In this document: piece by piece, positions 52,737 through 61,057 of the stretch | How the letters are laid out: each line of letters opens with the position of its first letter | Numbering within the stretch: position 1 is the stretch's first letter | From: Tepidimicrobium xylanilyticum | GTDB lineage: Bacteria > Bacillota > Clostridia > Tissierellales > Tepidimicrobiaceae | Assembly: GCF_900106765.1 (NCBI RefSeq) | Contig: NZ_FNNG01000015.1 | Span: 1 to 61,343 of the forward strand | Length of the DNA stretch: 61,343 nt | Direction of reading: 5' to 3' | Translations under genes and position numbers: made by a program | The notes under the pieces: model-generated | The model's database searches: none | Seen by the model: only the letters and a program-made list of their open reading frames with translations | What the model was told of the DNA's origin: nothing

Positions 52737-52962
52737 ATTCTCTATATTGGATAAATTATTTATTACGCTGGAATATCCCTCATGAATACGGAAATATTAT
52801 TAAGACCAATAAGTAGGATACAACTTTTTACCTTGATAATCTTATATTTCTTCAAAATTAATTAATTGCTTAATAATAAATAGCAATTTTATATAATAAC
52901 CAGCCTAACGTCAACATCGAAGAATTAACTACCCACACACTCTCCTATTACCTTATCTTACC

Positions 52963-53088
52963 TTACTTCTTCTCTGGCTTCTTTGGTTCAAAGAATATAA
53001 ACATGGACTGCTTTCCTTCTGCCGTTGAAACTGCTTTCTTTGATAATTTAGCAACATTTTCTAATACCTTTATCTTCATGTTTTTCAT
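52963..53088 (-). CDS. agrD: AgrD-like autoinducing peptide precursor (serine ring residue)
   Basis: 41 codons from ATG 53088, 6 nt after AGGAGGG. The N-terminal amphipathic helix is MKNMKIKVLENVAKLSKKAV; the core is GKQSMFIF; the C-terminal recognition tail is FEPKKPEKK, matching the charged ExPKxPE tails of AgrD. There is no cysteine. The residue in the ring-closing position is Ser28, so the predicted signal is a five-residue lactone Ser-Met-Phe-Ile-Phe, after AgrB cleavage between Phe32 and Phe33. Serine lactones are rare but known (Staphylococcus intermedius). It lies between agrB and agrA, as expected. Confidence 0.88.
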   Translation of the reverse strand: MKNMKIKVLENVAKLSKKAVSTAEGKQSMFIFFEPKKPEKK

Positions 53089-53213
53089 ATTGTTCCCTCC
53101 TTTCTAAAAATTCTTCTTTACATAAGCCTTTCTTTTTGAAAAGGCTTCAATTTTTGAGGGTTTTAATGTTTTTCATAGGTCAGTAAGTTTGCTTCTATGA
53201 TTAAACTTAATAA

Positions 53214-53570
53214 TTACCACTGGTATCTGCTATTCGATTTTCCCCAATCTGAATACTCTTTTAAATTTTTCTCATAATCAGCCTTATTATGTATATTTAA
53301 TAAAGACACTACTTTTTCTATTATCTCATCTTTTTCAATATTTAAATTTGTAACAAGCATAATAGAACCTTTATAAAAATCTTGGAAAAACCTGCTATTT
53401 ATCGCATGTTCAAATCTTTATTTTTTGAATATCAGTTTCTTGTTGTAAGACCTTTCCTTTAATGTTGTTTATTTCTAAGTTATTAATAACAATTTGGCAC
53501 TAGTATTTTGAACGCTCACTATGCTCATTATCAGAAATATAACCAATATAGCTAATACCTTTTTCAGCAC
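53214..53570 (-). pseudogene. Frameshifted secreted-protein gene between agrB and agrD
   Basis: GTG 53570, behind AAAGGAG, begins a signal peptide (MLKKVLAILVIFLIMSIVSV then QNTSA). The frame shifts after about 26 codons into QIVINNLEINNIKGKVLQQE, and again to FEHAINSRFFQDFYKGSIML...EYSDWGKSNSRYQW, ending at TAA 53214-53216. Two frameshifts, all parts in order. No named family. Its place inside the agr operon suggests an accessory secreted factor that has been lost. Confidence 0.72.
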
Positions 53571-53599
53571 AACATCTCCTTTCCAAAAGTTATATTTGA

Positions 53600-54184
53600 T
53601 TAAGTACTCTTATCTAAAAACTTTGCCTTGAGTATTGAATATGCAATTGAAAACTCTGTTAAAGCAAGCATAAGCCATAGGTCTATCAGTTTAGATTTTA
53701 CTGTATATCCTAAGATTACCATTATGCTCAAAATTAATATTCTTCTTCTAGCTATTTTCTTGTTTTTTAAAATCTCCTCTTCAGTCTTTGGGTTGTTCTT
53801 GTTTGTAACGGGAGCAAATTTAAATACGACTATTATAGAAAAAATCAGTGAAAATAACCCGATAATTGGCCTATAAATAGGTACAATTATATTCTTTGCA
53901 ATTATTAATACAATAAAAACAAATATTGAATAGATATAACATTCATAATAATGTTTTGCATGATAGCCTCCTGTGTAGGATTTCAGAAAAAAATACACAG
54001 ATAAATATGCTACCGCTGAAATCCAATCCCTTATTAAAAATCCTAGAATCAATATGCTAATGGATGTAAATAAAGTAGAAATAAGTAATTCTAATCCATA
54101 GATATAAATATCCCTATCCTCTATATCTATTACTTTATTGGTTATAAGGTAAAAGCTTATATCCTCTGCTAATTTATGTAACAT
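53600..54184 (-). CDS. agrB: AgrB-like peptide-processing membrane protease
   Basis: 194 residues with four to six membrane helices. Catalytic His and Cys are in SYTGGYHAKHYYECYIYS; the family's APVTNKNNPKTEEE loop and the charged NKKIARRRIL segment are present. It cleaves and cyclises AgrD and helps export the peptide. ATG 54184 follows GGAGGG. It is first in the operon and is preceded by a class 1 LytTR promoter at 54221-54289. Confidence 0.93.
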   Translation of the reverse strand: MLHKLAEDISFYLITNKVIDIEDRDIYIYGLELLISTLFTSISILILGFLIRDWISAVAYLSVYFFLKSYTGGYHAKHYYECYIYSIFVFIVLIIAKNIIVPIYRPIIGLFSLIFSIIVVFKFAPVTNKNNPKTEEEILKNKKIARRRILILSIMVILGYTVKSKLIDLWLMLALTEFSIAYSILKAKFLDKST

Positions 54185-54220
54185 TTAAACCCTCCAAATA
54201 TTTAAACTTGGTTTATTAAG

Positions 54221-54289
54221 AATATACCACATTTATCCTTAAATTTGTTTAAAATGGCACGAATGGTAGGAAAAACGGTACGAATAGTA
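54221..54289 (-). promoter_or_regulatory. LytTR-type direct-repeat promoter, class 1, before agrB
   Basis: Half-sites GGCACGAATGGTA (54256-54268) and GGTACGAATAGTA (54277-54289), spacer GGAAAAAC, extended -10 TGG TATATT (hexamer 54221-54226) 29 bp away. It is the natural AgrA autoinduction site. Confidence 0.88.
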
Positions 54290-54339
54290 AAAAACGGAAC
54301 TTTTGTTTTTATATTATTAATTTAATTTAGCAAAAATAG

Positions 54340-54376
54340 AAATGGGGTAATGGTACTTTTACACCCTTACCCCAAA
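54340..54376 (-). terminator. Terminator after small secreted protein gene
   Basis: GGGGTAA (54344-54350) / TTACCCC (54367-54373); on the minus strand followed by ATTTCTATTTTT. Confidence 0.7.
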
Positions 54377-54407
54377 CATAGTTTCAAAAACACTTATCAG
54401 TTATATT

Positions 54408-54728
54408 TTAATAGCTAAAATAAATTTTTCCCTTATAAGTTGCCCTCCATCTTCCGCCGCTAATTTTTTCTAGATTAGTAAGATATAACGTGCCAGACCA
54501 CCAACCTTCATCATTTTCACTATATTCCCTATAATAATAAGTATCCTTAGCCTCTTCCTTACTAGCATAAATGATATATATAGTTTTATCTCTTGGTAAC
54601 ATAATATTTGGTTCGATAATAACTTCCTCTTTCCTATCCCGTATTTCTGATGCCAAAGCTACATTACTAAATATTGAAAAACACATAACTAAAAGCATGC
54701 ATATTACTACAATTGTCCCTCGCTTCAT
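54408..54728 (-). CDS. Small secreted protein upstream of the agr locus
   Basis: 106 residues from ATG 54728, 6 nt after AAAGGAGGG. Sec signal peptide (GTIVVICMLLVMCFSIFS) with cleavage near ALA/SE. The mature part of about 80 residues is acidic then aromatic, ending YKGKIYFSY; DEGWWSGTLYLTN is its most distinctive part. No known family recognised. An insertion element begins 26 bp upstream of the start codon and has probably removed the native promoter. Confidence 0.7.
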   Translation of the reverse strand: MKRGTIVVICMLLVMCFSIFSNVALASEIRDRKEEVIIEPNIMLPRDKTIYIIYASKEEAKDTYYYREYSENDEGWWSGTLYLTNLEKISGGRWRATYKGKIYFSY

Positions 54729-54850
54729 AATTATCCCTCCTTTCATACTTTTTCGCTCTGTAAACTTAAATGAAAATTGAGGACTTCAATCCTCTGTGGT
54801 ACAATGTTTTTGTCATAAAACAAATACCTCCCAGAAAGGATGAAGTCCTC

Positions 54851-55881
54851 ATGCAAAAAATTCTACCAATTAAGTGTCCAAAATGCAATAATAAAGATTC
54901 TTTTTATCGCTATGGCAAAGATAGAGATGGTTATCAAAAATACCTTTGCCGTAAATGTAATCACCAATTTGCTCCTGATAGACCAACGTCTAAAAAGGTG
55001 CCTAAATACCCCCGTTGCCCTGTTTGCGGTAAAGCAACATTTCTTCATCATGATTATAAATATTACTCTAATTATCGTTGTTGTGATAAGAAATGTAATC
55101 ATTCTATGTTTGTTCCTAAACCAAATAATATATTGCCTGCATCTATGTCTAAATTAGTTGGTAAGACTGATTTTAAACGTATGCGTTATCCTGTTCATAT
55201 TATTTTTACTGCTTTATCTATGTTCTATCTTGGTAAAAATTCTTTTAGAAATATTGCTCAAATTCTTAGAGTAGTAAATAATGTTAAGGTATCTCATACT
55301 ACTATTAGCAATTGGTGTAAAAAGTTTGCCCCTTATTTTAATAATATTGCTTTGGAACTTGTTCCAATGTTAGATTTTAATTCCGACGAATAGCATGCTG
55401 ATGAAACTATTATAAAAATCGCTGATAAAAAATATTACATATGGTTCATTGTTGATTCACAAACTCGCTTTGTCCTAGGGTTTCATCTTTCACCACACAG
55501 AAATTCAGACCAAGCTTTTTCTTTGCTTAATTCTGTTAAAGATCTAGGGAAACCTAATGCTATTGTTAGTGACCGCTACAATGCATACAATGTCCCAGTA
55601 AAAACTGTATTAGGAAAAGATGTTAAACATATTCGTGTCGAAAGCTTTAAAGATGATATTTCTAATAATCTAATTGAATCTTTCCACCATCAATTTAAAG
55701 CTTGGTATAAAACAAAGCAAGGTTTCAATTCTTTTGAATCAGCAAATAACCTAATCAGCATGTTTATATTTTCTATAATTTTGTTAGGCCACATTCATCT
55801 CTTAATGGTTTAACTCCAGCCCAAGTTGCTGGATTAAATCTAAATGAAAGAGAGAAGAAAAAGTATCTTCTTGTAGCATAA
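54851..55881 (+). pseudogene. Transposase of copy 1, inactivated
   Basis: ATG 54851 begins MQKILPIKCPKCNNKD; two zinc ribbons (CPKC...CRKC and CPVC...CCDKKC) precede a DDE domain (ADETIIKIADKKYYIWFIVD, IVSDRYNAYN, NNLIESFHHQFKAW). A TAG at 55391 replaces a Trp codon directly before the first catalytic Asp (SDE-stop-HADET). A missing T at about 55772 shifts the frame before the VRPHSSLNGL end. The call IS6-like rests on domain order; the exact IS family needs a database comparison. Confidence 0.8.
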
Positions 55882-55920
55882 ATTTTGCTTTAATTTCGCC
55901 AAAATATTTTTCAAATGTAC

Positions 55921-55986
55921 GTCCTTGAGATTGTCAAGGACGCGCTTTAGCGCGTTCATTTTACCCTTGACAATCTCAAGGCGGAC
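55921..55986. other. Nested cruciform in the right end of the insertion element
   Basis: CCTTGAGATTGTCAAGG (55923-55939) pairs with CCTTGACAATCTCAAGG (55965-55981); inside lies a second small hairpin ACGCGCTTTAGCGCGT. It could block read-through transcription into the element or be part of a transposase-binding end. Confidence 0.6.
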
Positions 55987-56073
55987 TTTTATAATCGTCA
56001 AGGCGAAATTGAAAGTAATTTAAAGCAATTCTATAAAACATTGTGCTATTTTTTCATGTTTAGTTTACAAAGC

Positions 56074-56856
56074 CGATAAACATAATTTTAAAACATTCTA
56101 ATATACTTCTTTATATCCTAACTTGTTAATTATTCTTATACATCGCTATCTATATATCCCCTCTGTCCCCTGTCGTTTTTATTAAACTCTTATCCATACT
56201 TCTCTAATAACAAACTATATTTCCTTAATGTTGATTCTTTTGCCCCTATCTGCTCCGCTACATCACTAGCACCATAAACCATATAAATTATATCATATGT
56301 CATATTATCACCCGTTGTAATATTCGACCTTTATTGCTTTTTTCCTTCTTTATTAAAAAAATAATATACCGCTATTATACCGTCATAGTGTTAGCAATAA
56401 TAAAGTTATGGGGTTGTTTTTTCATAAAACCATGACATAATATTTCCCTATTCTGGCTTTAAATTTGCTTTTTTAAACCCCTTTGATTGCTTGTCGTCAA
56501 TAGGTTTATATGCCTTCACTCCTGAAAACCCTTATAACGCTTTTTATAGCCTTTATTCCCCTTAATCCATTCCTTCACCTTCTTATGTATACAACACAGT
56601 AAATTTGTACAACAAATTTGCGCTATATAGTCACGCTTTAAAATATTAAAATCTATAAACTGTCTAAAGAATTATCAAAAAGTACAAATCCATTTATAAA
56701 AGTATCAATTTCTACAAATTCTAAACCTTTGCTACTTTTCAAAAGTAAAGCTTAAACTTAGACTCTTAAAAAAATTTTTTACTACATTCATAACCCGACA
56801 AATTTCTTATTATACTTATGTTACACTAATTATAACACTTAAAAGGAGGTATTTAA
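56074..56856. other. Gene-poor stretch upstream of the secreted protein gene
   Basis: About 780 bp, with the MerR-like remnant (56136-56303) and, on the minus strand near 56480-56600, a protein-like run (VKEWIKGNKGYKKRYKGF) broken by a frameshift and without a start; I cannot name it. The last 50 bp hold a likely plus-strand promoter (TATACT / TATAAC) for the gene at 56857. Confidence 0.45.
56136..56303 (-). pseudogene. MerR-like helix-turn-helix protein remnant
   Basis: ATG 56303 after GGGTG encodes MTYDIIYMVYGASDVAEQIG...ESTLRKYSLLLEKYG, then a TAA in place of the expected aromatic residue, then EFNKNDRGQRGYID to a second stop. The ASDVAEQIG...STLRKYSLLLEKYG pattern is the DNA-binding half of small MerR-type plasmid or phage regulators. 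Truncated and interrupted. Confidence 0.55.
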
Positions 56857-57456
56857 ATGTTAAAAGAAAAAATTAAAAAATCTTTAAGTCTATTGATGGT
56901 TTTTAGTGTGCTATTAATAGGATTATCTCCAGCAACAGTAAATGCTCAAAAAGATACTCAAAATGAAGTAATAACCTATAACTTACCTGATGAAGTTATT
57001 GAAGAAAATTTCAAGAAACAAATTGATGAATATTTACAAAACTTAATCACGTTAACAGATCGCTCATATTATTCAACTGAAACGGTAGCAATTAAAAATG
57101 GAATGAGCTCTTACGGCGATGCTGGTGGTCAACCAAGAGATGGTTACGAATTTCCATATGGTGGTTCTTTTGCCTGGAAAGATGGATCAGGTCCATCATT
57201 AGATGTTAGCGTAACCATAGAAAAAGAACGTGTTAGTTTTACTGTTAATTTAGGTGAAGCATCCACTTCAGGAGTTGCGCACGTTAACGTTAATGTTCCA
57301 GGGCCTGGTTGGTATAAATTAAGAACTGCTAGAAGTTATCAAGTTAGAAAAGTTCATATCTATAAACATCATTCCGATGGTACTAAAGAACTTTGGGATG
57401 TAATAACACCACACGAAGTTACAGGAGTAAGTTTTCAAGTTGTAAAAACACGTTAG
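56857..57456 (+). CDS. Secreted protein of unknown function
   Basis: 199 residues from ATG 56857, 8 nt after AAAGGAGG. Sec signal peptide (KSLSLLMVFSVLLIGLSP, cleavage near VNA/QK). The mature part has an acidic helical region and then a beta-rich domain (YGGSFAWKDGSGPSLDVSV, GVAHVNVNVPGPGWYKLR, YKHHSDGTKELWD). I recognise no family. No LytTR repeats are seen upstream. It once shared a terminator hairpin with the convergent gene at 58947; an IS256 copy now sits in that hairpin. Confidence 0.78.
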   Translation: MLKEKIKKSLSLLMVFSVLLIGLSPATVNAQKDTQNEVITYNLPDEVIEENFKKQIDEYLQNLITLTDRSYYSTETVAIKNGMSSYGDAGGQPRDGYEFPYGGSFAWKDGSGPSLDVSVTIEKERVSFTVNLGEASTSGVAHVNVNVPGPGWYKLRTARSYQVRKVHIYKHHSDGTKELWDVITPHEVTGVSFQVVKTR

Positions 57457-57459
57457 TAT

Positions 57460-57474
57460 AAAAAAGATGGAGTA
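57460..57474. terminator. Left arm of a split bidirectional terminator
   Basis: AAAAAAGATGGAGTA here pairs with TACTCCATCTTTTTT at 58948-58962. Without the IS256 copy and one 8-bp duplicate the two arms would form one hairpin with a 4-nt loop, serving both flanking genes. It is now separated by 1.47 kb. Confidence 0.8.
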
Positions 57475-57482
57475 AATTTTAC

Positions 57483-58942
57483 GAGACTGTGAAATAATTT
57501 ATGTATGAAAATCCTCCAGGTTAAGGTAAAATAACTTAACTAGGAGGATTTTGTTATGGGAAGAAAAAGACCAGAAAGAAAAAATGCTAATGGCAGAGTT
57601 AGATGAGCATTTAGACTATGAATATGGAGAAAAACCACTTAGTCTTAACACAAGAAATGGGTATAGTAGCAAGAGGGTAAAAGGCTCTAATGGTGAGGTG
57701 GAAATCAAAATACCTAGGGATAGGGATGGAAGTTTTGAACCCCAAATAGTTAAAAAACATACAAAAGACATCTCAAACATTGAAAATCCGATAATTTCCA
57801 TGTATGGAATGGGTATGACTACAAGAGACATATCTGCACATATTCAAGAAATTTATGGATTTGGGCTTTCAGAGTCAACAGTATCAAAGATAACAAATAA
57901 GGTATTACCAACAATTGAAGAATGGCTACAAAGACCGCTAGAGAAGCTTTATCTTTTCGTTTTTATGGATGCTATTCATTACAATGTAAGAGACAATGGA
58001 GCGGTAGTAAAAAAGGCCGTATACGTTGTTTTAGCATATACAATGGATGGCTTAAAAAAAGTATTGGGTATGTATGTAGGTGAAAATGAAAGTTCTAAAT
58101 ATTGGCTAATGGTATTAAATAATCTAAAAAATAGAGATCTAGAAGATGTATTGATTTTTGCAACAGATAATTTACCTGGTTTTAGCTAAGCAATAACAGC
58201 AGTATATCCAAAAGCTGAGATCCAAAAGTGTATTATTCACCAAATCAGAAGCTCCACTAGATATGTAAATTACAAGAATATACGTGAATTAATAAAAGAT
58301 TTAAAAACAGTATATAAAGCAAATACTGAAAAGACAGCATTAATCCAGTTAGATTATTTTGAAGATAAATGGGGTAAAAAATATCCTAGTTGCGTATCTA
58401 GTTGGCGTAATAATTGGGCTGAATTATCAACATTTTTCAAATATCCACCAGAAATTAGAAAGTTAATGTACACAACAAATGCAATAGAAAATTTTAATAG
58501 ACAATTAAGAAAAGTAACGAAAAACAAGACAATATTTCCAACAGATTTTTCTTTAGAAAAGAGCCTCTATTTAGCAATGATAAATGCTACATCCAAGTGG
58601 ACAACCAGAATGAGGGGTTGGGATCAAATACTTGCTCAGTTAAATATATTCTTTGAGGATATCTTGAATAAGCAGGAAAAATAAAATATGGATTTGATGG
58701 ATAATTGCTTTGCAACTACCCACTACCCTACATTTACTACTACTATTAAATTATCTCTCTCAATAAAGATGCTGTAAAGCTTGACAGCTTAGTTTTATTG
58801 TATAAAAATATATTAAACTTAGTAAACTTAATCAACACTCTTATTGAACCTAATAATTTAAGATTTTATTTTAAATTAGTTTTTAAATTTTATCAAAATT
58901 CCTTAACCTGGAATGGCGAAACACAAACTATTTCACACTACC
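57483..58942 (+). mobile_element. IS256-family element, degenerate copy, with target duplication
   Basis: 1460 bp. Ends: GAGACTGTGAAATAATTT at 57483 and, on the complement, GGTAGTGTGAAATAGTTT ending at 58942. An 8-bp target duplication AATTTTAC flanks it (57475-57482 and 58943-58950), as is usual for IS256. The transposase inside is broken, so it cannot move by itself. Related to the end at 1-309. Confidence 0.88.
57556..58684 (+). pseudogene. IS256-family transposase, degenerate
   Basis: ATG 57556 (RBS AGGAGG) starts MGRKRPERK, but the frame soon ends; the catalytic part continues in another frame from 57551 (MLMAELDEHLDYEYGEKP). About 60 N-terminal codons are missing. DDE residues are visible in FVFMDAIHYNVRDNG, IFATDNLPGFS and TTNAIENFNRQLRK. 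A TAA at 58187 interrupts GFS-AITAVYPKAEIQKC, where GAA is expected. Two lesions make it inactive. Confidence 0.88.
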
Positions 58943-58946
58943 AATT

Positions 58947-59330
58947 TTACTCCATCTTTTTTTCTTTTAAATTTACATTTACCATTGTTTGATTACTTAT
59001 CTTTTCTAACTGCATAACATTCTCAAAATTACTATTAAATAAATAAAATGATTCATCGTACCAAAAAACAAAATAAACATTTTCTTTTACTTTAAACACA
59101 TACATATTTTCACCAACTTTATTATATTCTGTATTTATATAATAATTATTATTAGATATTCTTAAAATATTATCTTCAAAAAAATTAAAAGTTAATCCAT
59201 TACTCTGATAACATCCCCTTATAAATCTTTCATAATTTTTTGGTGAAACTATCTTTATAAATAATATAATATTGATAAGCATTGATATGCCTAATAATAA
59301 AATAAACAATTTCTTTTTAAAATATTTCAT
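58947..59330 (-). CDS. Membrane-anchored protein of unknown function
   Basis: 127 residues from ATG 59330, 5 nt after AGGAGG. An N-terminal anchor (KLFILLLGISMLINIILFI) is followed by about 95 outside residues with a repeated beta pattern (GLTFNFFEDNILRISNNNYY, MYVFKVKENVYFVFWYDESF). The sequence resembles small lipocalin- or immunity-like proteins but no family is certain. Its stop codon lies inside the old shared terminator. An insertion element begins 26 bp upstream, so the native promoter is gone or moved. Confidence 0.65.
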   Translation of the reverse strand: MKYFKKKLFILLLGISMLINIILFIKIVSPKNYERFIRGCYQSNGLTFNFFEDNILRISNNNYYINTEYNKVGENMYVFKVKENVYFVFWYDESFYLFNSNFENVMQLEKISNQTMVNVNLKEKKME

Positions 59331-59912
59331 ATTTTCCTCCTTTAAGATAAACATCGCTCTGTAAACTTAAATGAAAATTGAGGACTTCAATCCTCTGTGG
59401 TACAATGTTTTTGCCATAAAACAAATACCTCCCAGAAAGGATGAAGTCCTCATGCAAAAAATTGTACCAATTAAGTGTCCAAAATGCAATAATAAAGATT
59501 CTTTTTATCGCTATGGCAAAGATAGAGATGGTTATCAAAAATACCTTTGCCGTAAATGTAATCACCAATTTGCTCCTGATAGACCAACGTCTAAAAAGGT
59601 GCCTAAATACCCCCGTTGCCCTGTTTGCGGTAAAGCAACATGTCTTCATCATGATTATAAATATTACTCTAATTATCGTTGTTGGATCTATGTCAATAGT
59701 TTGGACAAAAATTTAGGTTTTTTTGTGGTTATCCGCCACCCTTGACAAACCATTCATAAATGCTCTTGAATTTTTACCCGAAGGCGACAAACTCAAAGCA
59801 AGCTATACTATCTTGCCTTCGTGATGGGGCATTGTAGCATTTATTCATTAGTTTATCAAGGGCAAGCCCTTCGGGTGGCTAGTGTTCCCTCAGGCTTAAA
59901 ATCTAAAGCAAG

Positions 59913-60731
59913 CTATGCTACTTTACATAAATACTCATATTCACTTGGAGTCATGTAATTAATTGATGAATGAATTCTTTTTCTATTATAAAATCCTTCT
60001 ATATATTGAAATAACACTAATTTAGCATGATTGTAATCTATAAACGTATTAAGATATACACATTCTTTTTTAAGTATTGCATGAAAACTTTCTATACAAG
60101 CATTGTCATAGGGACAACCTTTGGCACTATACGATAGTTTTAATTCCTTTAATTTTACTGCTTTACGATATTCTTTTGATGTATATTGTGAACCTCTATC
60201 TGAATGTATAATTAAACCTTTAGTGGGTTTCTGGGTAGTTATAGCATTATCTAATGCCTTTAATACTAAGGATGTATCCATGGTCTTTGAAAAACTATAT
60301 CCTACTATTTTTTGGGTATGCAAATCTAAGATAGACGCTAAATAAGTCCACCCATCTTTTTGAGTATGGATATATGTAATATCAGCTACCCATTTTTCAT
60401 TTATCTTTGTAGTTGTAAAGTCTCTATTTAAGAGGTTTTCACCTTCTTCATAAACTTTCTTAGTAGACTGTGGTCTATATTTTTTAACTACAATTGATCT
60501 AATACCAAGCTTTTTCATATGTCTTTGAACTCTTTTAAGGCTAATTTTTTCATAACCCTGTGTTTTTAATTTTTCACGAATTTTAGGAGCACCATATACT
60601 TTACCACTTTCATTATATATTTTTAAAATATCTTCTTGTAGCTTCTTGTTTTCTTTTTTCCACTTATTTTCAGGCTTTTCTTTTTGTTTATCATAATAGG
60701 TGCTTCTAGGATAATCGAGTAACTTACACAT
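59913..60731 (-). CDS. IS3-family transposase OrfB (catalytic part)
   Basis: 272 codons from the first ATG; the translated product probably starts in orfA and enters this frame by -1 frameshift near 60820, adding a bridge SYGYIRNQIDPDNIF. Helix-turn-helix_21 region (KVYGAPKIREKLKTQGY), then the integrase core: first Asp in WVADITYIHTQKDGW, second Asp in IHSDRGSQYTS, Glu in NACIESFHAILKKE, followed by the conserved YNRKRIHSSINYMTPSEYE. All DDE residues are intact. Confidence 0.93.
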   Translation of the reverse strand: MCKLLDYPRSTYYDKQKEKPENKWKKENKKLQEDILKIYNESGKVYGAPKIREKLKTQGYEKISLKRVQRHMKKLGIRSIVVKKYRPQSTKKVYEEGENLLNRDFTTTKINEKWVADITYIHTQKDGWTYLASILDLHTQKIVGYSFSKTMDTSLVLKALDNAITTQKPTKGLIIHSDRGSQYTSKEYRKAVKLKELKLSYSAKGCPYDNACIESFHAILKKECVYLNTFIDYNHAKLVLFQYIEGFYNRKRIHSSINYMTPSEYEYLCKVA

Positions 60732-60790
60732 AGTATCTATGCTATGTGTATCAGAGTTATCTTTGATTATTTCAAATATATTATCAGGGT

Positions 60791-61057
60791 CTATTTGGTT
60801 GCGAATATAGCCATAGCTTTTTTTAATATTTCTACTTCCTCCTTAAGTCTTGCATTTTCTTTTTTAATCTTTAGAATTTCTTCAAGATTAGTAGTATCAC
60901 CTTTTACTTCAATAGGGGCCTTTTTCTTTACCCAACCACGTACTGTGCTTTGGCTTAGGCTATATTCGTCTGCTACTGCTTTAACTGGTTTTCCTGATAA
61001 TACTAATTCTGCAATCATAGTTTTAAATTCATCTGTATAGGTATTTCTCTTAGACAT
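60791..61057 (-). CDS. IS3-family transposase OrfA (DNA-binding part)
   Basis: 88 residues: HTH (YTDEFKTMIAELVLSGKPVK...SLSQSTVRGWVKKK) and a leucine-zipper-like coiled coil (LEEILKIKKENARLKEEVEI in part). It stops at ATK. The heptamer-like slippery run A7-G at 60817-60824 (minus strand), 20 bases before the stop, is the standard place for -1 frameshifting to make the OrfAB transposase. Confidence 0.92.
   Translation of the reverse strand: MSKRNTYTDEFKTMIAELVLSGKPVKAVADEYSLSQSTVRGWVKKKAPIEVKGDTTNLEEILKIKKENARLKEEVEILKKAMAIFATK
60816..60826 (-). other. Programmed -1 frameshift site of the IS3 element
   Basis: The minus strand reads TTAAAAAAAGC. Slipping one base back changes ...LKKAMAIFATK into ...LKKSYGYIRNQ and joins OrfA to the OrfB frame without a stop. 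Confidence 0.75.

Larger units (their letters stand above)
54755..56073 (+). mobile_element. Zinc-ribbon DDE insertion element (IS6/IS240-like), copy 1
   Basis: Terminal inverted repeats: left GCTCTGTAAACTTAAATG at 54755, right (complement) GCTTTGTAAACTAAACATG ending at 56073. Length is about 1.32 kb. It contains one broken transposase gene and, near its right end, a long hairpin (55921-55985). No clear target duplication is visible. The left 330 bp are nearly identical to copy 2 at 59356. Confidence 0.75.

Noticed and set aside
55921-55986. Nested hairpin as an IS200/IS605-type end
   Set aside because: No TnpA/TnpB-like gene is present, and the element has ordinary terminal inverted repeats outside the hairpin.
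56073-59356. Matching flanks GATAAACAT right of DDE copy 1 and left of copy 2 as evidence of a shared target or inversion between copies
   Set aside because: The match is not in register with the element ends (offset of a few bases) and is short and AT-rich.
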